From Ancistrus triradiatus (Eukaryota > Chordata > Actinopteri > Siluriformes > Loricariidae), in the NCBI GenBank assembly GCA_025084515.1, contig JAJAGP010003161.1, positions 1-64,000 of the forward strand: DNA of 64,000 nucleotides, written 5' to 3'. Below, one piece after another: positions 43,579 to 54,799 of this stretch. Below the pieces are notes generated by a model, which was not told where the DNA came from, did not search any database, and saw only the letters and a program-made list of their open reading frames with translations. How positions within the stretch are numbered: position 1 is the first letter of the stretch; each line of letters begins with the position of its first letter. The position numbers and the translations under genes are program-made.

Positions 43579-45696
43579 CTCACACACAAACACACACGCA
43601 ATCCAAATGTTACCAGACAAATACATGCTTCAGACCTTACAACCACGACCTTCCAATAAAAGGCATAGAAATCTGAGCTTACCAGGTTGGGCTCTGGCTG
43701 TTGGTCTGGGCCTTTTGGGTTCTGTCTTTGTGCTGTTCTGCTGATCTGCTAGAGATGAAGGAGTCAAAATCGGAGTCAAACTGCCTTCAATAATGCACAG
43801 CATTGATAGAAAGTACAAACAGATGCCTACGGTAGATACTTCTGTCATGTCTGGGCACCCCCAGTCTGCGTGCCCTACCACAGACCCAACCCCTGGACCT
43901 GGCTGGAACTCACAGCCTCTAAAATACAGATTGACCCAGTCGCGACAACCCTTACCAGGATCACACACCCTGGCACCAGGTTCAGAATCCCACGGTAACT
44001 CAGACAAGGACTCATCACTTACAAAACCATTGTGACCCAACTTTACCATCCGAGTCTGGTCCTGGGAGGGTGAGGTTTGTCTGAGGGATGGACCACGCAT
44101 CGGTACTGCAGGATGCCAGGCGTCCCTCCCGTAAAGCCAAGACAGTCGCCTCACTGGGCGGGAGCTCTCAGTTTGCTCTGACTACCGTTTACGTGTCTAA
44201 TGGTTGGCATCCTGGCATAGACTCATATTCTACTGCTGTGCGTCTCATTTATATCGGGGTTCCTCCTTGCCAGGGCTTCCACCTTCAGAGTTCCAGGGTG
44301 CTGGGTCTGTCGTAGACCAGGGGTGCCCCCACAAGTCAAGTCAAATATATTTATATAGTGCTTTTTATAACTAAGCACTGTCTCAAAGCAGCTTTCTAAA
44401 TATACTGGCTCAAAGCCCTAGTTAAGCAAGCCTGAGGCGACAGTGGCAAGGAAAAACCTCCCAAAACGTTACCGGGAAGAAACCTTGTGGGGACCAAGAC
44501 CCAACCCCCTTGGGCAGTCTGGATGTTAAATGTAAGAATTAAAGAACATATCCTCCTGAGACCCAGGAAAACTAAAGTTTGGTCATTTCAGTAATTTTGA
44601 AATAAAATAAAGTCTATGAGAAAAAACATGTCACAAGGATTTTTTTTCAAAAACAGTTTATTTTTTATCAAATGTCCTTTATAAGGGGCAACGGGACATG
44701 GTATAGTAATTTTCTTTATGTATTTTGTTTTTCCGTTCTGCATCAGATCAAAAAGTAAGTACCAGTGTCCACTACAGAGGACATTAAACAAAGTACACTT
44801 AAGAGGTTAAACATAAGTGCAAATCAGTAAAATCTGCTTTGAAAAGGAGCCAAACCTGTTTTCTACGTAAAACATGTAAATTATAGGCTTTAAAAATCAT
44901 TAATGCATATTATTCAACAACTTAATTCTCTTGCATCCGTAAAACGTGCTCGCTGAGATCGCAGCCATTTTGAAAAAGCAAAGCAGATCTCCGGTTGCAA
45001 ATGACGCCCCCGCCTCAAATTATATATCAGTGTAAAGGCCAGGATGTCCTCTAGATGGCGCATCAGCTTGTAGATTATATGGTTATTGAAATATTCTTTC
45101 ACAGAAGACAAAAATGAATGATCAGGTCTTACGAGGATATGTGAATTTAGAATAGAATCCTATATGGGCTAAGACGAAATCCACAGAGTACAAAATAATA
45201 TAGAGTACAATGAAACAGAGAAGAAAAACTTTAGCATATAAGATAGTAGTATAAATAGATGCAGTGAAACCGGAGGAGGGGAGGGACGTTGTTACCCCAC
45301 AAGGCAACTTCAATATATAAAAGTAGTAAGAGTCTTCAGCGAAGGGACAGCCAACACACATCCTTACTAAATCTGCCTAAATGTCGCAGGTGTACCTGAC
45401 TGGCACGGCGGTAGAGGGGTTCCGTCCTCTTTGATCCACAGCCCGCTCTGATTACACATGTACGCGCCTGGATGTGGCAAACAGCAAAAGCACAGTGTCA
45501 GCGGGTTCATGAGAAAGAGGATCCACAGAGATAATATCATTTCGTAATGCTGGCGAGGGGCCCACTGTAGTGTCCGGGGGAGCTCTTGCAGCCGTACAGG
45601 ATCCTCGAGCCGAACGTAGTACTGTTAGTGGAGCTGTGATACACCACCTCTCCCAGCGATGCGTCAACAGGCCCACAGTCTATTGCTGAAAAAAGT

Positions 45697-45728
<32 letters not shown>

Positions 45729-48700
45729 TATAGAGAGATTATGGTGATGATGGGTCAGATGAATTTTAAGCGTTCTGAGTGAGATCGAGACTGATTGAAC
45801 TGAATTAATATTGATTTTCATTACATCAAGCAGACCTTTGGATTTGTGGATTTCTTAATTTCAGTGCAGGGCCATTTGGTTGAAGGTCAGATCAGATGAT
45901 TACTGGTGGGATTGGCATAGGGTTTAAATCACGTGAAATAGATCCATACCTATGCCTGCTGGGTTCGTCTCTTCAAATGAAGCTTCCATCCATGAGCTGC
46001 GGTCTGCCACACCTGGTGTCGACTCTAAGTATATCTGATCTGTGTGTATTCTACGTGCGATAGCTAGCCTGTTTCATAATCACCGATGGAACAGAAGCAC
46101 ACTTCACTGACCAGTAGAGGGAGACAGAGGGAGACATTCTCCATCGCATTTTGCAAATGTGTTTCTTTTCTACTTTGAATGCAGGCTATGGCGTAGAACG
46201 TATTTGTGGACAAATTCATCAAGCGCCACAGTTTAATCAGAAATATAAAAACAAGAATTTACTCATTAACAGGGGTGTAACGAGACCGCCAACAGTTCAA
46301 TTCACTATACTGAGTGCGCGATTCGATTTTTAATGTCTGAAGTGTAACGCTGCAAAACGATGCACATTTTCTTGAGTAAGCGAACATGGTCCCCTGCAAC
46401 TAAAAGAACACGAACACAAGCACACACACAGACCTGACAGAGACCTACGTTGCACTGATTTGGGCTGTTATAGGCTATAAAAAGTATTAAACATTAGATA
46501 TAACGTTGTATATAATGTTCAAAATTATATCTGGAACTATATTCAGGACATTTGGTGCTTGAGCTCTGGCGAAAATGGCACCCCTGCTTTGCTATTGCTA
46601 TAAGGCTTGCTATGTTTTGGGTGTGGAAAGCGGCCATTGATATTTGACCGTGCCTGTCATTTTAGTTTTTGTAATAAAACACGCGAATACTGTCATTTGC
46701 ACACTGTAAAGTCAACCCACTCACCAATTCACGCACTTCTAGTTTTAATCTACGTGTAATGACACACAAAAACCCTCCAAGATTCCATATTAAGCTAACA
46801 TGACACTTTTTGTAGGAAGTATGCTCAAACTAAAAAGTCTGAAAAAAATGGAAGACCTTGCTCAGTATTATAATTTACTGCTTCACAAATGTAGGATTTC
46901 AAAGTCGCAAATCCTGCTCAGACCAGAGAATGACGACTCCTTTGAAATTCCTTCTCTGGTGGGCAGCGGAGAGAAATGACAAGCGAGACAAAAAGAGATG
47001 ACAAGAGGGAAAAGGGAAGGGGAGAAAAACAGAGACGGTAAGTGAGAGAGCAAAGACAACGGAGGGATAGTCAGCACAAAAATGTCCCAATAATATCGCC
47101 TTTACCGATGTTCACGGAACTAAACAAGTGAACTATTAATAATTAACAATCCAAATATTTTGTAAGAGGTACAGCACAGTAAGTCCCATAGATACGAACC
47201 ATTTCTGTTATGAGAGTGGGTTCGCATGTCCAACACATTTAGCCTAAGCATCCAGCTTGTAAACCTCCAACACCTGACCTGGCTTACTTTCATTTTCATG
47301 TCCACTGTTATGGCCTGCTGGTTCTTATGGAGATCATCGCTGCTTATACGTTATTGCACTCAGTTCTCCAGGGTTTTTCAGCTTCTTAATAAAGCTCTGC
47401 TTTGTACCGGCTTCTAATGTTCATCTCCCGCTTTCTGCCCAAGCATGACAGTCGATAACACGACCACTACTTGATAAAGACCGAATATGAGTGAGACCGA
47501 GTAAACAACAATGTTCTGCCTCCATTAAGCACCAGAGACGTGAACCAACCTATCACGCTGACACACAGCTTGACATTTTTGCACGTATTTGCATAATGTA
47601 TTGCACACGCATGTTCGTATATAGGGGACTTACTCAATACGTACTAGTGCCATAGGATTATTATAATAACTATATTATTTATGGGACAGTGACAGCTTAG
47701 GCTTAAGGTATGGGACTATGAATCAGAAGGTCCAGGGTTCAAATCCCACTTCTGCCAAGCCGCCGCCATCAGGTCCTTGTTCAAGACCCTTAACCCACAA
47801 TTGCTCGGATTGTATGGTTGTATCAAGCAGTAAGTCGCTCTGGATAAGGGTGTCTGCTAAATGTAAATTTATGGAATTGGCACAGGTTAGAAAAAGAAAT
47901 GCTTACTTTTACAAACGGGCACACTGCTGCTCCATGTTCCATCTGCTCCACACTCTATCTGGTAATGATCCAACTCGTCTCCATCCTTACACAGTGATAG
48001 TAACAACACACAGAACAGGACATATAGTCAAAACTTGTGTGTGTACTGAATGTCCAGTCCGTTAAGTCAGTATTAACACCTTTCTCAGGGAGTATCCAGG
48101 GTCACACGTCACAGTGATGTGCTCTTTGAAGAAGTACTGAGGCTGTACTGGATCCACACGGCTATGTGCAGGCAACAAAGGGACCGGACACTCGCTGCCT
48201 GTGGAAACAGCGTCTACGAGTTAGCATTGTTAATGACTTAACTTGCTCGTCCCACCCTTACGGAGCAAGTTATTACCGGCAGATGTGTAGCTGAGCTTCC
48301 AGCCCTTGTTCTCCCCGGAGTTATCACTGTGAAACAGGACGCTCACAAGGTTACTCTCTGTCTGGATCCGGCTGGGCGATTTGCTCCCACAGAACGGGCC
48401 GAACACTCTCTCACCAGCCCTTAATCTGCACAACACACAATCAGTATCGTAATCAATATAACTATAACTAATAATATCAGAGTTTGTTAATAATATCACT
48501 AGCATTTTATCCACAGATAATCAGAGCTGCTTTACAAGTTCCAGCTCATTAGGAGGAAAACTCAAGAATATACAGAGATGTCTATGTATAAGTGACTAAA
48601 ACCAAGCCTAAAGTTTTACTCTCAGAAACACCAATACATCTCAATAAAGGATACTAGTCAGCATTTTATGTACTGGACTTTTGACCAGAAGAATGAGGCT

Positions 48701-50430
48701 TCAGGTCCCACCAACACCAACCGGCTACTGTTGAGCCCTTAAGCAAGAGCCGTTTGGATTGTATCCTCTCTCAGGTGGAAGCCGCTCTGGATAAGCAATG
48801 TACAGCACCATCAGTGTCGAGCCTATGCAGAAATTCACCTGGCACAGTCAGAAGCAAACCCTGGACAGGCTGCCCGACCCCCACAGGGTGCGTTTACATG
48901 CACTTAACAATCCGACAACTGCAGAAAATCAGATTTTGTCAGTAAACGAATATACATGCACGTGAGGAATCAGATAACGGGAAACCTACGCGTTTACATG
49001 ATTCAGATACGAATTGGAGTTCTACTTTGCATCAGCCAATATTCTCACAGAAATATGTGGTACAACCTTCAAACTTTAATATTAAATAATTAAGTTCTTC
49101 AGTTTTCCCCATGTATACAGTAGGTCAAAAAGTATTTAGTCTGCCAATGATTGGGCAGGTTCTCCTACTTGAAAGATGAGAGAGGTCTGTACTTTTCATC
49201 ATAGCTACACTTTCAACTATGAGAGAAAAAAATGAGGAAAAAAAATCCTGGAAATCACATTGTAGATTTTTTAAAAAGAATTTAATTGTAAATCATGGTG
49301 GAAAATAAGTATTTGGTCAATAACAAAAGTTCAACTCAATTACTTTGAGTCTCCAGACCTCAACCCCATAGAAAATTTGTGAAGGGAGTTGAAAGTCCGT
49401 GTTGCCCCCAAAAACATCACTGCTCTAGAGGAGATCTGCATGGAGGAATGGGCCAAAATACCAGCTACAGTGTGTGCCAACTTGGTGAAGACTTACAGGA
49501 CACGACTGACCTCTGTCATTGCCAACAAAGGTTATGTTACAAAGTATTGAGCTGAACTTTTGTTATTGACCAAATACTTATTTTCCACCATGATTTACAA
49601 TTAAATTCTTTAAAAATCCTACAATGTGATTTCCAGGATTTTTTTCCTCATTCAGTCTCTCATAGTTGAAGTGTAGCTATGATGAAAATTACAGACCTCT
49701 CTCATCTTTCTAAGTAGGAGAACTTGCACAATCAGTGGCAGACTAAATACTTTTTTACCCCACTGTATACACCGCAGTGTTTGACAGCTGTTTCACTGCC
49801 TAATTCCGTGTTGCGTTTAATTCCGGGGTTGCCAGATCCCACGGGAAAAAACAAAAAAACAAAACCCCACAGTCAAAGAGCACAAATAAAGCCAGGAATT
49901 TAGAATAAGTGTAGCTGGCAACCATATTGGTTAGGCTTGCTGGAATGTGTGGACTGAGACAACTGAGTAACTGGTATACATGCTATGAGAAATCCGATTA
50001 CTGGAGTAAAATCCAGCTCTCTTTATTGGATTTCTTAATCTGATTTCTAGATCAGAGTACACCATTTACATGACTATTTGAATAATCTGCAGAAATCTGA
50101 CTGCGAATGGATTATTAAGCGCATGTAAACGCACTCACTGTCTTCACGTTGTTCAAGCAGCTTGGTCTTACCTCCATCCACAGGAGAACGCTCCAAGTGC
50201 GAATGCAAAACCGTAAGGACCTGCCTCTCACCTTGATGTGGTCATAAGGGCACGTGACGTCTGGGTGATCCTCTACATCAAAGGTATCATCGAAATCCAG
50301 GGTGACCGAAAAACCCTCGTCCAGCTTGATCTGGTACAGACATTCGGAGCTTTTAGGGTATGGCCTCGGAAAGTCTGGACTGGTGATCAGCCCAGAGCGC
50401 TCGGTGTACACGCTGTCACTGCATTCCACT

Positions 50431-50464
<34 letters not shown>

Positions 50465-53400
50465 TATAACTTGTTTAATACTTTTTGGCTAACGTTTTTA
50501 AAGCTTGTCTTGGTTGCCACTATTTTTAGCTTCAACTACAAATGTTTTCTGGCCTTTTTTCGCTATATCAGATAACTTACTAGTGTTGTAGTTTGATTCC
50601 TATAGAGGATACCAATACAGGGAAACTTAATGATTAAAGCAGCTCTGAACTGTACCGCTGTGCAAAGCTGTAAAAGTAACCAGTACCCATTTTAAAGCAT
50701 TTTATAGTGCAAAAAAAAACCTTTTACGTTTTAAAAAGATTATTCCTACAACCATCCGCCCCGAGATTTTCACACTTCAGAAATGTAAGTTATACTTGTT
50801 CCTAATCCCAAGGCTTTCAAAGACGCAGAACCACTGACAACAACACACTCCCACTTCCGGAAAAAAACCCTTCTAGGTTTCTGTTTAAAGTTGTTTGCTG
50901 GCAAACTGCCTTTCAAGCGTTTGGCTGCTTCTTCGCTAATAGAGTGTTAGTGGGTGGGAGGTGGGGATCACGTGCACTTCTGAGATAGCACCGGCAGCTC
51001 AAATGTAAATATTTGTCATTAGATACCGTCACTTTGGCCAGGGCCAAAGCGTGGACATAAAACAGGTACGCAGTCCATCACAGAGAGAGAGGAACGCAAT
51101 CCGGCCACCCCGTTTAAGCATAGGGAACAGTAACAAAATCATAAAACGCATTTAATGTACGGGAGATATGTGCCATGTACTATAAAGCCTGAATAATTAG
51201 AGGCTTTATTTATATATGCACATCTAAAATCACGTTAAATCACTACTCTAGTTAGCTACTTACTATACACTTCTGTTTGCTCAGAATGCATTTACACCAA
51301 CCTGACTCCAGTCTCGGCTTATCTCTTTAAGTTTACTGTAAACAATCCTTTTGTTTCACACAACCTCATTTACAGTTGCAGGGCTGGGAGGGGACCTTGG
51401 GAAGGGACGTGAACCTTTTGTAATTACTTGTATTTCTGTATTAACTACTTATAGACGTTTTCTGATCTTCACCCAAATCATAACAACATAACATTTAAGA
51501 CTATTCCGGGATTTTTCGCACAGAAATCCTAGAGTGCGTCTCAGCTGTGCCCACAGGTGTTTGTTACATCAAGTCAGGTTCATTCTACTTTATTTCTACT
51601 TTATTTCACTGAACTTTGCACCTTTGCAGGTTCTGTTGTCCGAATGAAGCTGGTGGCCATAGCGGCAGGAGCAGTAGAAGCCACCGATGTAGTTGTGACA
51701 GAAGTGATCACAAGCCAGATCTTCATCGAGTTTGTCTCTGCACTCATCTATGTCTAAAGAGAAGCAAATCGCAGATATGAAAGCGCACTGTCAGAACAGC
51801 ACACAGCTACTCAATCACTGTGGAAATACAGGTAAGTGCTTTTTAATGGCCCTCCGATCAACGTCCGTTTGCTTTAACAACCAAGGTCTTAATAATTATA
51901 CTAGATTATAACAGGAAATACTAATCTGTCTTAAGTCTGGATGGTACGGCTGTAAACAGCACGTGTATTTAAGGGCCACCACGTCAAAGCCAATGGAGCA
52001 TTGTCTCAAAGCAGCGTTACAATTTTAGATTATCTTCTACATTTACAGCATTTAGCAGACGCCCTTATCCAGAGCGACTTACAAGTGGTACAGTCTTACA
52101 ATCCAAGCAATTGTGGGTTAAGGGCCCAACAGTGGTAGCTTGGCAGACGTGGGATTTGAACCCAGTACCTTAACCACTAGGCCACCACAGTCCCATCTTC
52201 TAGCAGTCTAGTGCCAATCCCAGACTGAGCAAACCTAGGACAACAGTGGCGAGGTAAAAACCCTAAACGTTATAAGGAAGAAACCTTGGGAGGGCCAAGA
52301 CTCAAAAAGGGACCCAACCTCGTTGGATGGTCCAGGTAAGAATTAAACTAAATGACTAAATGATCTAGTTGACAAGTTTATAGTAATAGTTTCAAAGCGG
52401 AGGAGGAAACTAAAATAAATATTAAACTGATACAGACACCAGTTGAATAAAATACACTACACAAAAAAAGAAGTCCCCTTGCTTCTTTGTTTTTTGGTCT
52501 GGTGAGTTTATTATTTAGGTCACACTTTTTGTTTTGTTTACTTAATTTGTTTTCATGACTACACGAATAAGCAGGTACAGGCAGTCCTCGAGTTCAGATC
52601 CGTTCCTACAGCGTGGTGCGAGTCGATTTTCAACGTAACTCGGTTCTTAGCATTGAAAAAAAGTGAAGAATTCTTTACCGTCCGTGTTAGTTTCTCTCTT
52701 ATTTGAACGCAGGTTGCTTCCCGTACCTACCAACTTCGGTTCCGTGTTTTATATTTATTAGGAACAACATCCTAACATCGGCTTGGTGCAGGTCCAGCAC
52801 GGCGTAACCTGGGAACCGCCTGTACTAGGTTATGTTATGGTCCTCTGGAGATGCCATAACAAGGTAAATTTTGTACTCTGCTTAAAGGTTTAGTGCTTTA
52901 AAGGTGATTGCCTGCTCTGGAAATGAGTACGTATTCAAGTGGACTCATTTCCTCTTGGTTGTGTGCAGCCAGCCAGGTACGATTATTTATCTCTGTGTGT
53001 TTAGATTTCGGTCCCACAGTGTGTATATGTGGGCAGGGGCGTGTGGGGTTTACCCACTGAGCTGTAGTGTGCCTCAAACCCGGAGTAACGCTCTTCGTTC
53101 GAAAAGTCCGAGCAAAATGCCACACTGAGCATGTTCCCCGGGGATAAGATGACGTCATCAGCCGGAACCCGTTCCGTATCCGTGTTCTCGCGTCCACAAA
53201 ACACAGCCAGCTCCTCTGCTCCTGAGAACACCTGGACACACGGGCGGACATGCTTAAACATTCCTTAGGCTTTCAGAAAGCCCTGACAGATTCACTAACA
53301 CACACACACACTTTATCTTCCTCGTACTGTGTGCTTACACTAAACGTCAGTGAACGGCGGGTCATGCACATCTAACAGATAACACACACACAGACTCACA

Positions 53401-54499
53401 CACACTCACTTTTCTAGATGGGTTGTGACGGTGGGGGTTACTGTGTCTGTTCTGCGTAGAGATATGGGTCACTTGCCATGGTGCAAAGCCATGGTGGGTT
53501 GGCATGACACCCACCGGGGGCATTTGAATATGAATACACTCCTGTGGTTGAGGGAGCCATGTGAACCCCATGCCAATGAGTTAGGAAAATGTTCGAAAAT
53601 GCAACCCACCAAGCTAAAGGTCTTACTGAGTCTGTGTGTGTGTTGCGTCCAAGGCACCCACCTTTACGTAGTCGTACTCACACAGGTACGATGGCTCGAC
53701 GTCAAACTGCATGAAGTAGAGCCGAATCTGATATCCGTCAGGAACGCTGATATTCCACTGTAGCTCAACGTCCTTGGGGTAGGACTCGGGAAAGTTGGGC
53801 GACTGCAGGGTTCCGTACATGTCGGTCAGCGAGAGCACTCGCGCCCACACTGGGCTTATACACAGAAGGAACACGGGCAGCACAGCGCTGCACGAACAAA
53901 CAACAAAAACAGTTCTAATTACTTATAGAGGGCATTTCATAAAGAACACAAAGACGAGCGCGAGGACCCTGAAATGTTAAAAGAAGAAACATGGAAAGGA
54001 AAAACTGGGCTTATAATAAGGGGGTAAACAGCTATGTCCACACTGTGATCTACTAATGAAAGCTTAACAGCTCAAAAAAACCTAACCGAGCTGCCATTGT
54101 TGGGCCCTATGCAAAAACCCTCTCTGGCCTTTCCAAGAGCACGATTGACACTGTACGAGTTATTAATAACCACAACAATATAACCTGTTCATTTATAATA
54201 AATCCATTAGAAATACTTAAATTCTAGTCATAAAAAAACCTCTGTTGTTTCAGTTATCTTAAGGTTCAGCCTCAGCACAGGTGTTAGAAAACAATCTTTA
54301 CGAAGTTCGTCACAAGCAACCCTGGGAAAGCGCAACACTTGCCTGCACTCACGTGCGCAAGCACTTAACTGGGAACTTTAGGCTATCTAGGGCGTTTGTA
54401 GGTGCAATAGAAAGATGTACATTGAAACAACAAAGTTGCTATAATAAAGAAGAAAAAGAAAGAAAAAAAAGAGGCGCAGACTCACCGCGTCAGATCCAT
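42678..54499 (-). CDS. masp1: MBL-associated serine protease, MASP-3 form of masp1
   Basis: Eleven coding exons on the minus strand with matching phases: 54499-54486, 53887-53662, 53231-53054, 51753-51622, 50428-50232, 48425-48277, 48198-48080, 47985-47907, 45685-45566, 45467-45396, 43578-42678. Order: signal peptide, CUB1, calcium-binding EGF, CUB2, CCP1, CCP2, serine protease, about 729 codons, as for human MASP-3. The single-exon protease domain and the N-M-F-C-A-G-F-Y-E-G segment identify MASP-3 rather than MASP-1. In mammals MASP-3 circulates with collectins and ficolins and activates pro-factor D, and the gene is also needed in craniofacial development. All N-terminal modules look sound except a one-base excess in exon 6. 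The last half of the protease exon has about eight small indels. As written, the sequence cannot give a full-length product. Confidence 0.93.
43640..45390. other. masp1 intron 10
   Basis: It holds the dispersed repeat at 44.33-44.53 kb. The open frames at 43.6-44.3 kb on both strands are unsupported. Confidence 0.6.
44333..44535 (+). repeat. Dispersed fish repeat (SINE/LINE 3'-end type)
   Basis: caagtcaaatatatttatat, tctcaaagcagctttctaaa, gcctgaggcgacagtggcaa and ggaagaaaccttgtggggac are in the order known from many fish genomes. Related fragments lie at 13.03, 51.99-52.34 and, reversed, 62.10-62.27 kb. Confidence 0.75.
45396..45467 (-). CDS. masp1: masp1 exon 10, CCP2 second half
   Basis: Phase 1 at both ends. 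It reads Y-M-C-N-Q-S-G-L-W and ends P-P-C-Q-S, giving the third and fourth Cys and the Trp of a CCP module. Confidence 0.9.
45566..45685 (-). CDS. masp1: masp1 exon 9, CCP2 first half
   Basis: Reads I-D-C-G-P-V, then T-F-G-S-R-I-L-Y-G-C. Donor TACA|GTGGGC is chosen because its phase fits exon 10. The piece after the second Cys is a little shorter than in human. Confidence 0.8.
45700..45733. repeat. (GA)n microsatellite in masp1 intron 8
   Basis: The run lies immediately upstream (minus sense) of exon 9 and forms part of its long pyrimidine tract on the minus strand. Confidence 0.9.
47693..47878 (+). mobile_element. Second tRNA-SINE family copy in masp1 intron 8
   Basis: gacagcttaggcttaaggta ... 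agggttcaaatcccacttct ... ctggataagggtgtctgcta. It lies only about 30 bases from exon 8. Confidence 0.8.
47907..47985 (-). CDS. masp1: masp1 exon 8, CCP1 second half
   Basis: Reads D-G-D-E-L-D then Q-I-E-C-G-A-D-G-T-W-S-S. Donor AAAA|GTAAGC. The acceptor (ctgtgtaag) has a weak pyrimidine tract. Confidence 0.88.
48080..48198 (-). CDS. masp1: masp1 exon 7, CCP1 first half
   Basis: Starts S-E-C-P-V-P and ends V-T-C-D-P-G-Y-S-L-R-K, with the typical Y-F-F-K segment between. Confidence 0.92.
48277..48425 (-). pseudogene. masp1: masp1 exon 6, CUB2 second half, one base too long
   Basis: Phases of exons 5 and 7 require 3n+1 bases, but the exon has 149. The family reading (A-G-E-R-V-F-G-P-F-C-G ... 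F-H-S-D-N-S-G-E-N-K-G-W) begins one base late because ATTAAGGGCTGG has one G more than expected. Confidence 0.85.
48672..48905 (+). repeat. Diverged SINE fragments in masp1 intron 5
   Basis: tactggacttttgaccagaa, gagcccttaagcaagagccg and ccctggacaggctgcccgac match parts of the families described above. Confidence 0.5.
49118..49765. mobile_element. Deleted Tc1 copy, same family as 25.4-26.9 kb
   Basis: Ends cagtaggtcaaaaagtattt and tttttaccccactg are flanked by TA. Both inner inverted repeats are present, but only the last part of the transposase (around 49340-49550) remains. Confidence 0.9.
50232..50428 (-). CDS. masp1: masp1 exon 5, CUB2 first half
   Basis: Reads V-E-C-S-D and S-P-D-F-P-R-P-Y-P-K-S-S-E-C, then F-D-V-E-D-H-P-D-V and C-P-Y-D-H-I-K. 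The acidic residues of the CUB calcium site are present. It is intact. Confidence 0.93.
50430..50462. repeat. (AC)n microsatellite beside masp1 exon 5
   Basis: The run abuts the acceptor of exon 5. Confidence 0.95.
50500..51600. other. masp1 intron 4, no features seen
   Basis: Unique-looking AT-rich sequence without recognised repeats. Confidence 0.5.
51622..51753 (-). CDS. masp1: masp1 exon 4, EGF module
   Basis: Reads D-I-D-E-C-R then C-D-H-F-C-H-N-Y-I-G-G-F-Y-C-S-C and ends R-T-C-K. Six cysteines, with the D-x-D-E and N-Y-I-G-G-F residues of a calcium-binding, hydroxylated EGF. It is intact. Confidence 0.95.
51995..52345 (+). repeat. Dispersed fish repeat interrupted by a SINE
   Basis: catgtctcaaagcagc-type sequence before 52035 continues as gagcaaacctaggacaacag at 52225. 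The SINE at 52037-52196 lies between, with an 8-base target duplication ATCTTCTA on both sides. Confidence 0.75.
52037..52196 (-). mobile_element. Second tRNA-SINE family, nested, minus orientation
   Basis: catttacagcatttagcaga at the left, gggatttgaacccagtacct and accacagtccc at the right. The flanking ATCTTCTA duplicates prove insertion. Confidence 0.88.
53054..53231 (-). CDS. masp1: masp1 exon 3, CUB1 second half
   Basis: Reads F-C-G-R-E-N-T-D-T-E and F-C-S-D-F-S-N-E-E-R, ending E-A-H-Y-S-S-V. It is intact. Confidence 0.95.
53662..53887 (-). CDS. masp1: masp1 exon 2, signal peptide end and CUB1 first half
   Basis: Reads V-L-P-V-F-L-L-C-I-S-P-V-W-A, then Y-G-T-L-Q-S-P-N-F-P-E-S-Y-P and C-E-Y-D-Y-V-K. 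It is intact. Confidence 0.95.
54486..54499 (-). CDS. masp1: masp1 exon 1, initiator
   Basis: ATG GAT CTG ACG CG|GTGAGT. The phase fits exon 2 and the joined start M-D-L-T-R-A-V-L-P-V-F-L-L gives a good signal peptide. The CpG content upstream suggests the promoter. Confidence 0.8.
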
Positions 54500-54587
54500 G
54501 ACCACCGACGTGTAGCGCGACGGGAGAATGCGCTTCTACGCATATGCGCTCACTGCCCGACTTTCGGCGCGAGGCATAGCACGATCG

Positions 54588-54589
<2 letters not shown>

Positions 54590-54628
<39 letters not shown>
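54590..54628. repeat. (TG)n microsatellite near masp1 promoter
   Basis: A pure TG run followed by a GA run, about 100-130 bases upstream of the start codon. Confidence 0.95.
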
Positions 54629-54639
<11 letters not shown>

Positions 54640-54799
54640 ATTAGTGAGTGAGTGAGAGAGATACGCTTACTGTTTGTGTATACATGAAGGACGTACATGT
54701 AGGGCATTTGGAATTATTTGGAATGTCTCAGTAATTTCCAGAACAAAACAAAAAGGTACACAAATAGTATATACAAAATCCCATACAGTACCTACCTTT

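Noticed and set aside
43256..43744. 162-codon plus-strand open frame
   Set aside because: It is the antisense shadow of the GC-rich MASP-3 protease exon.
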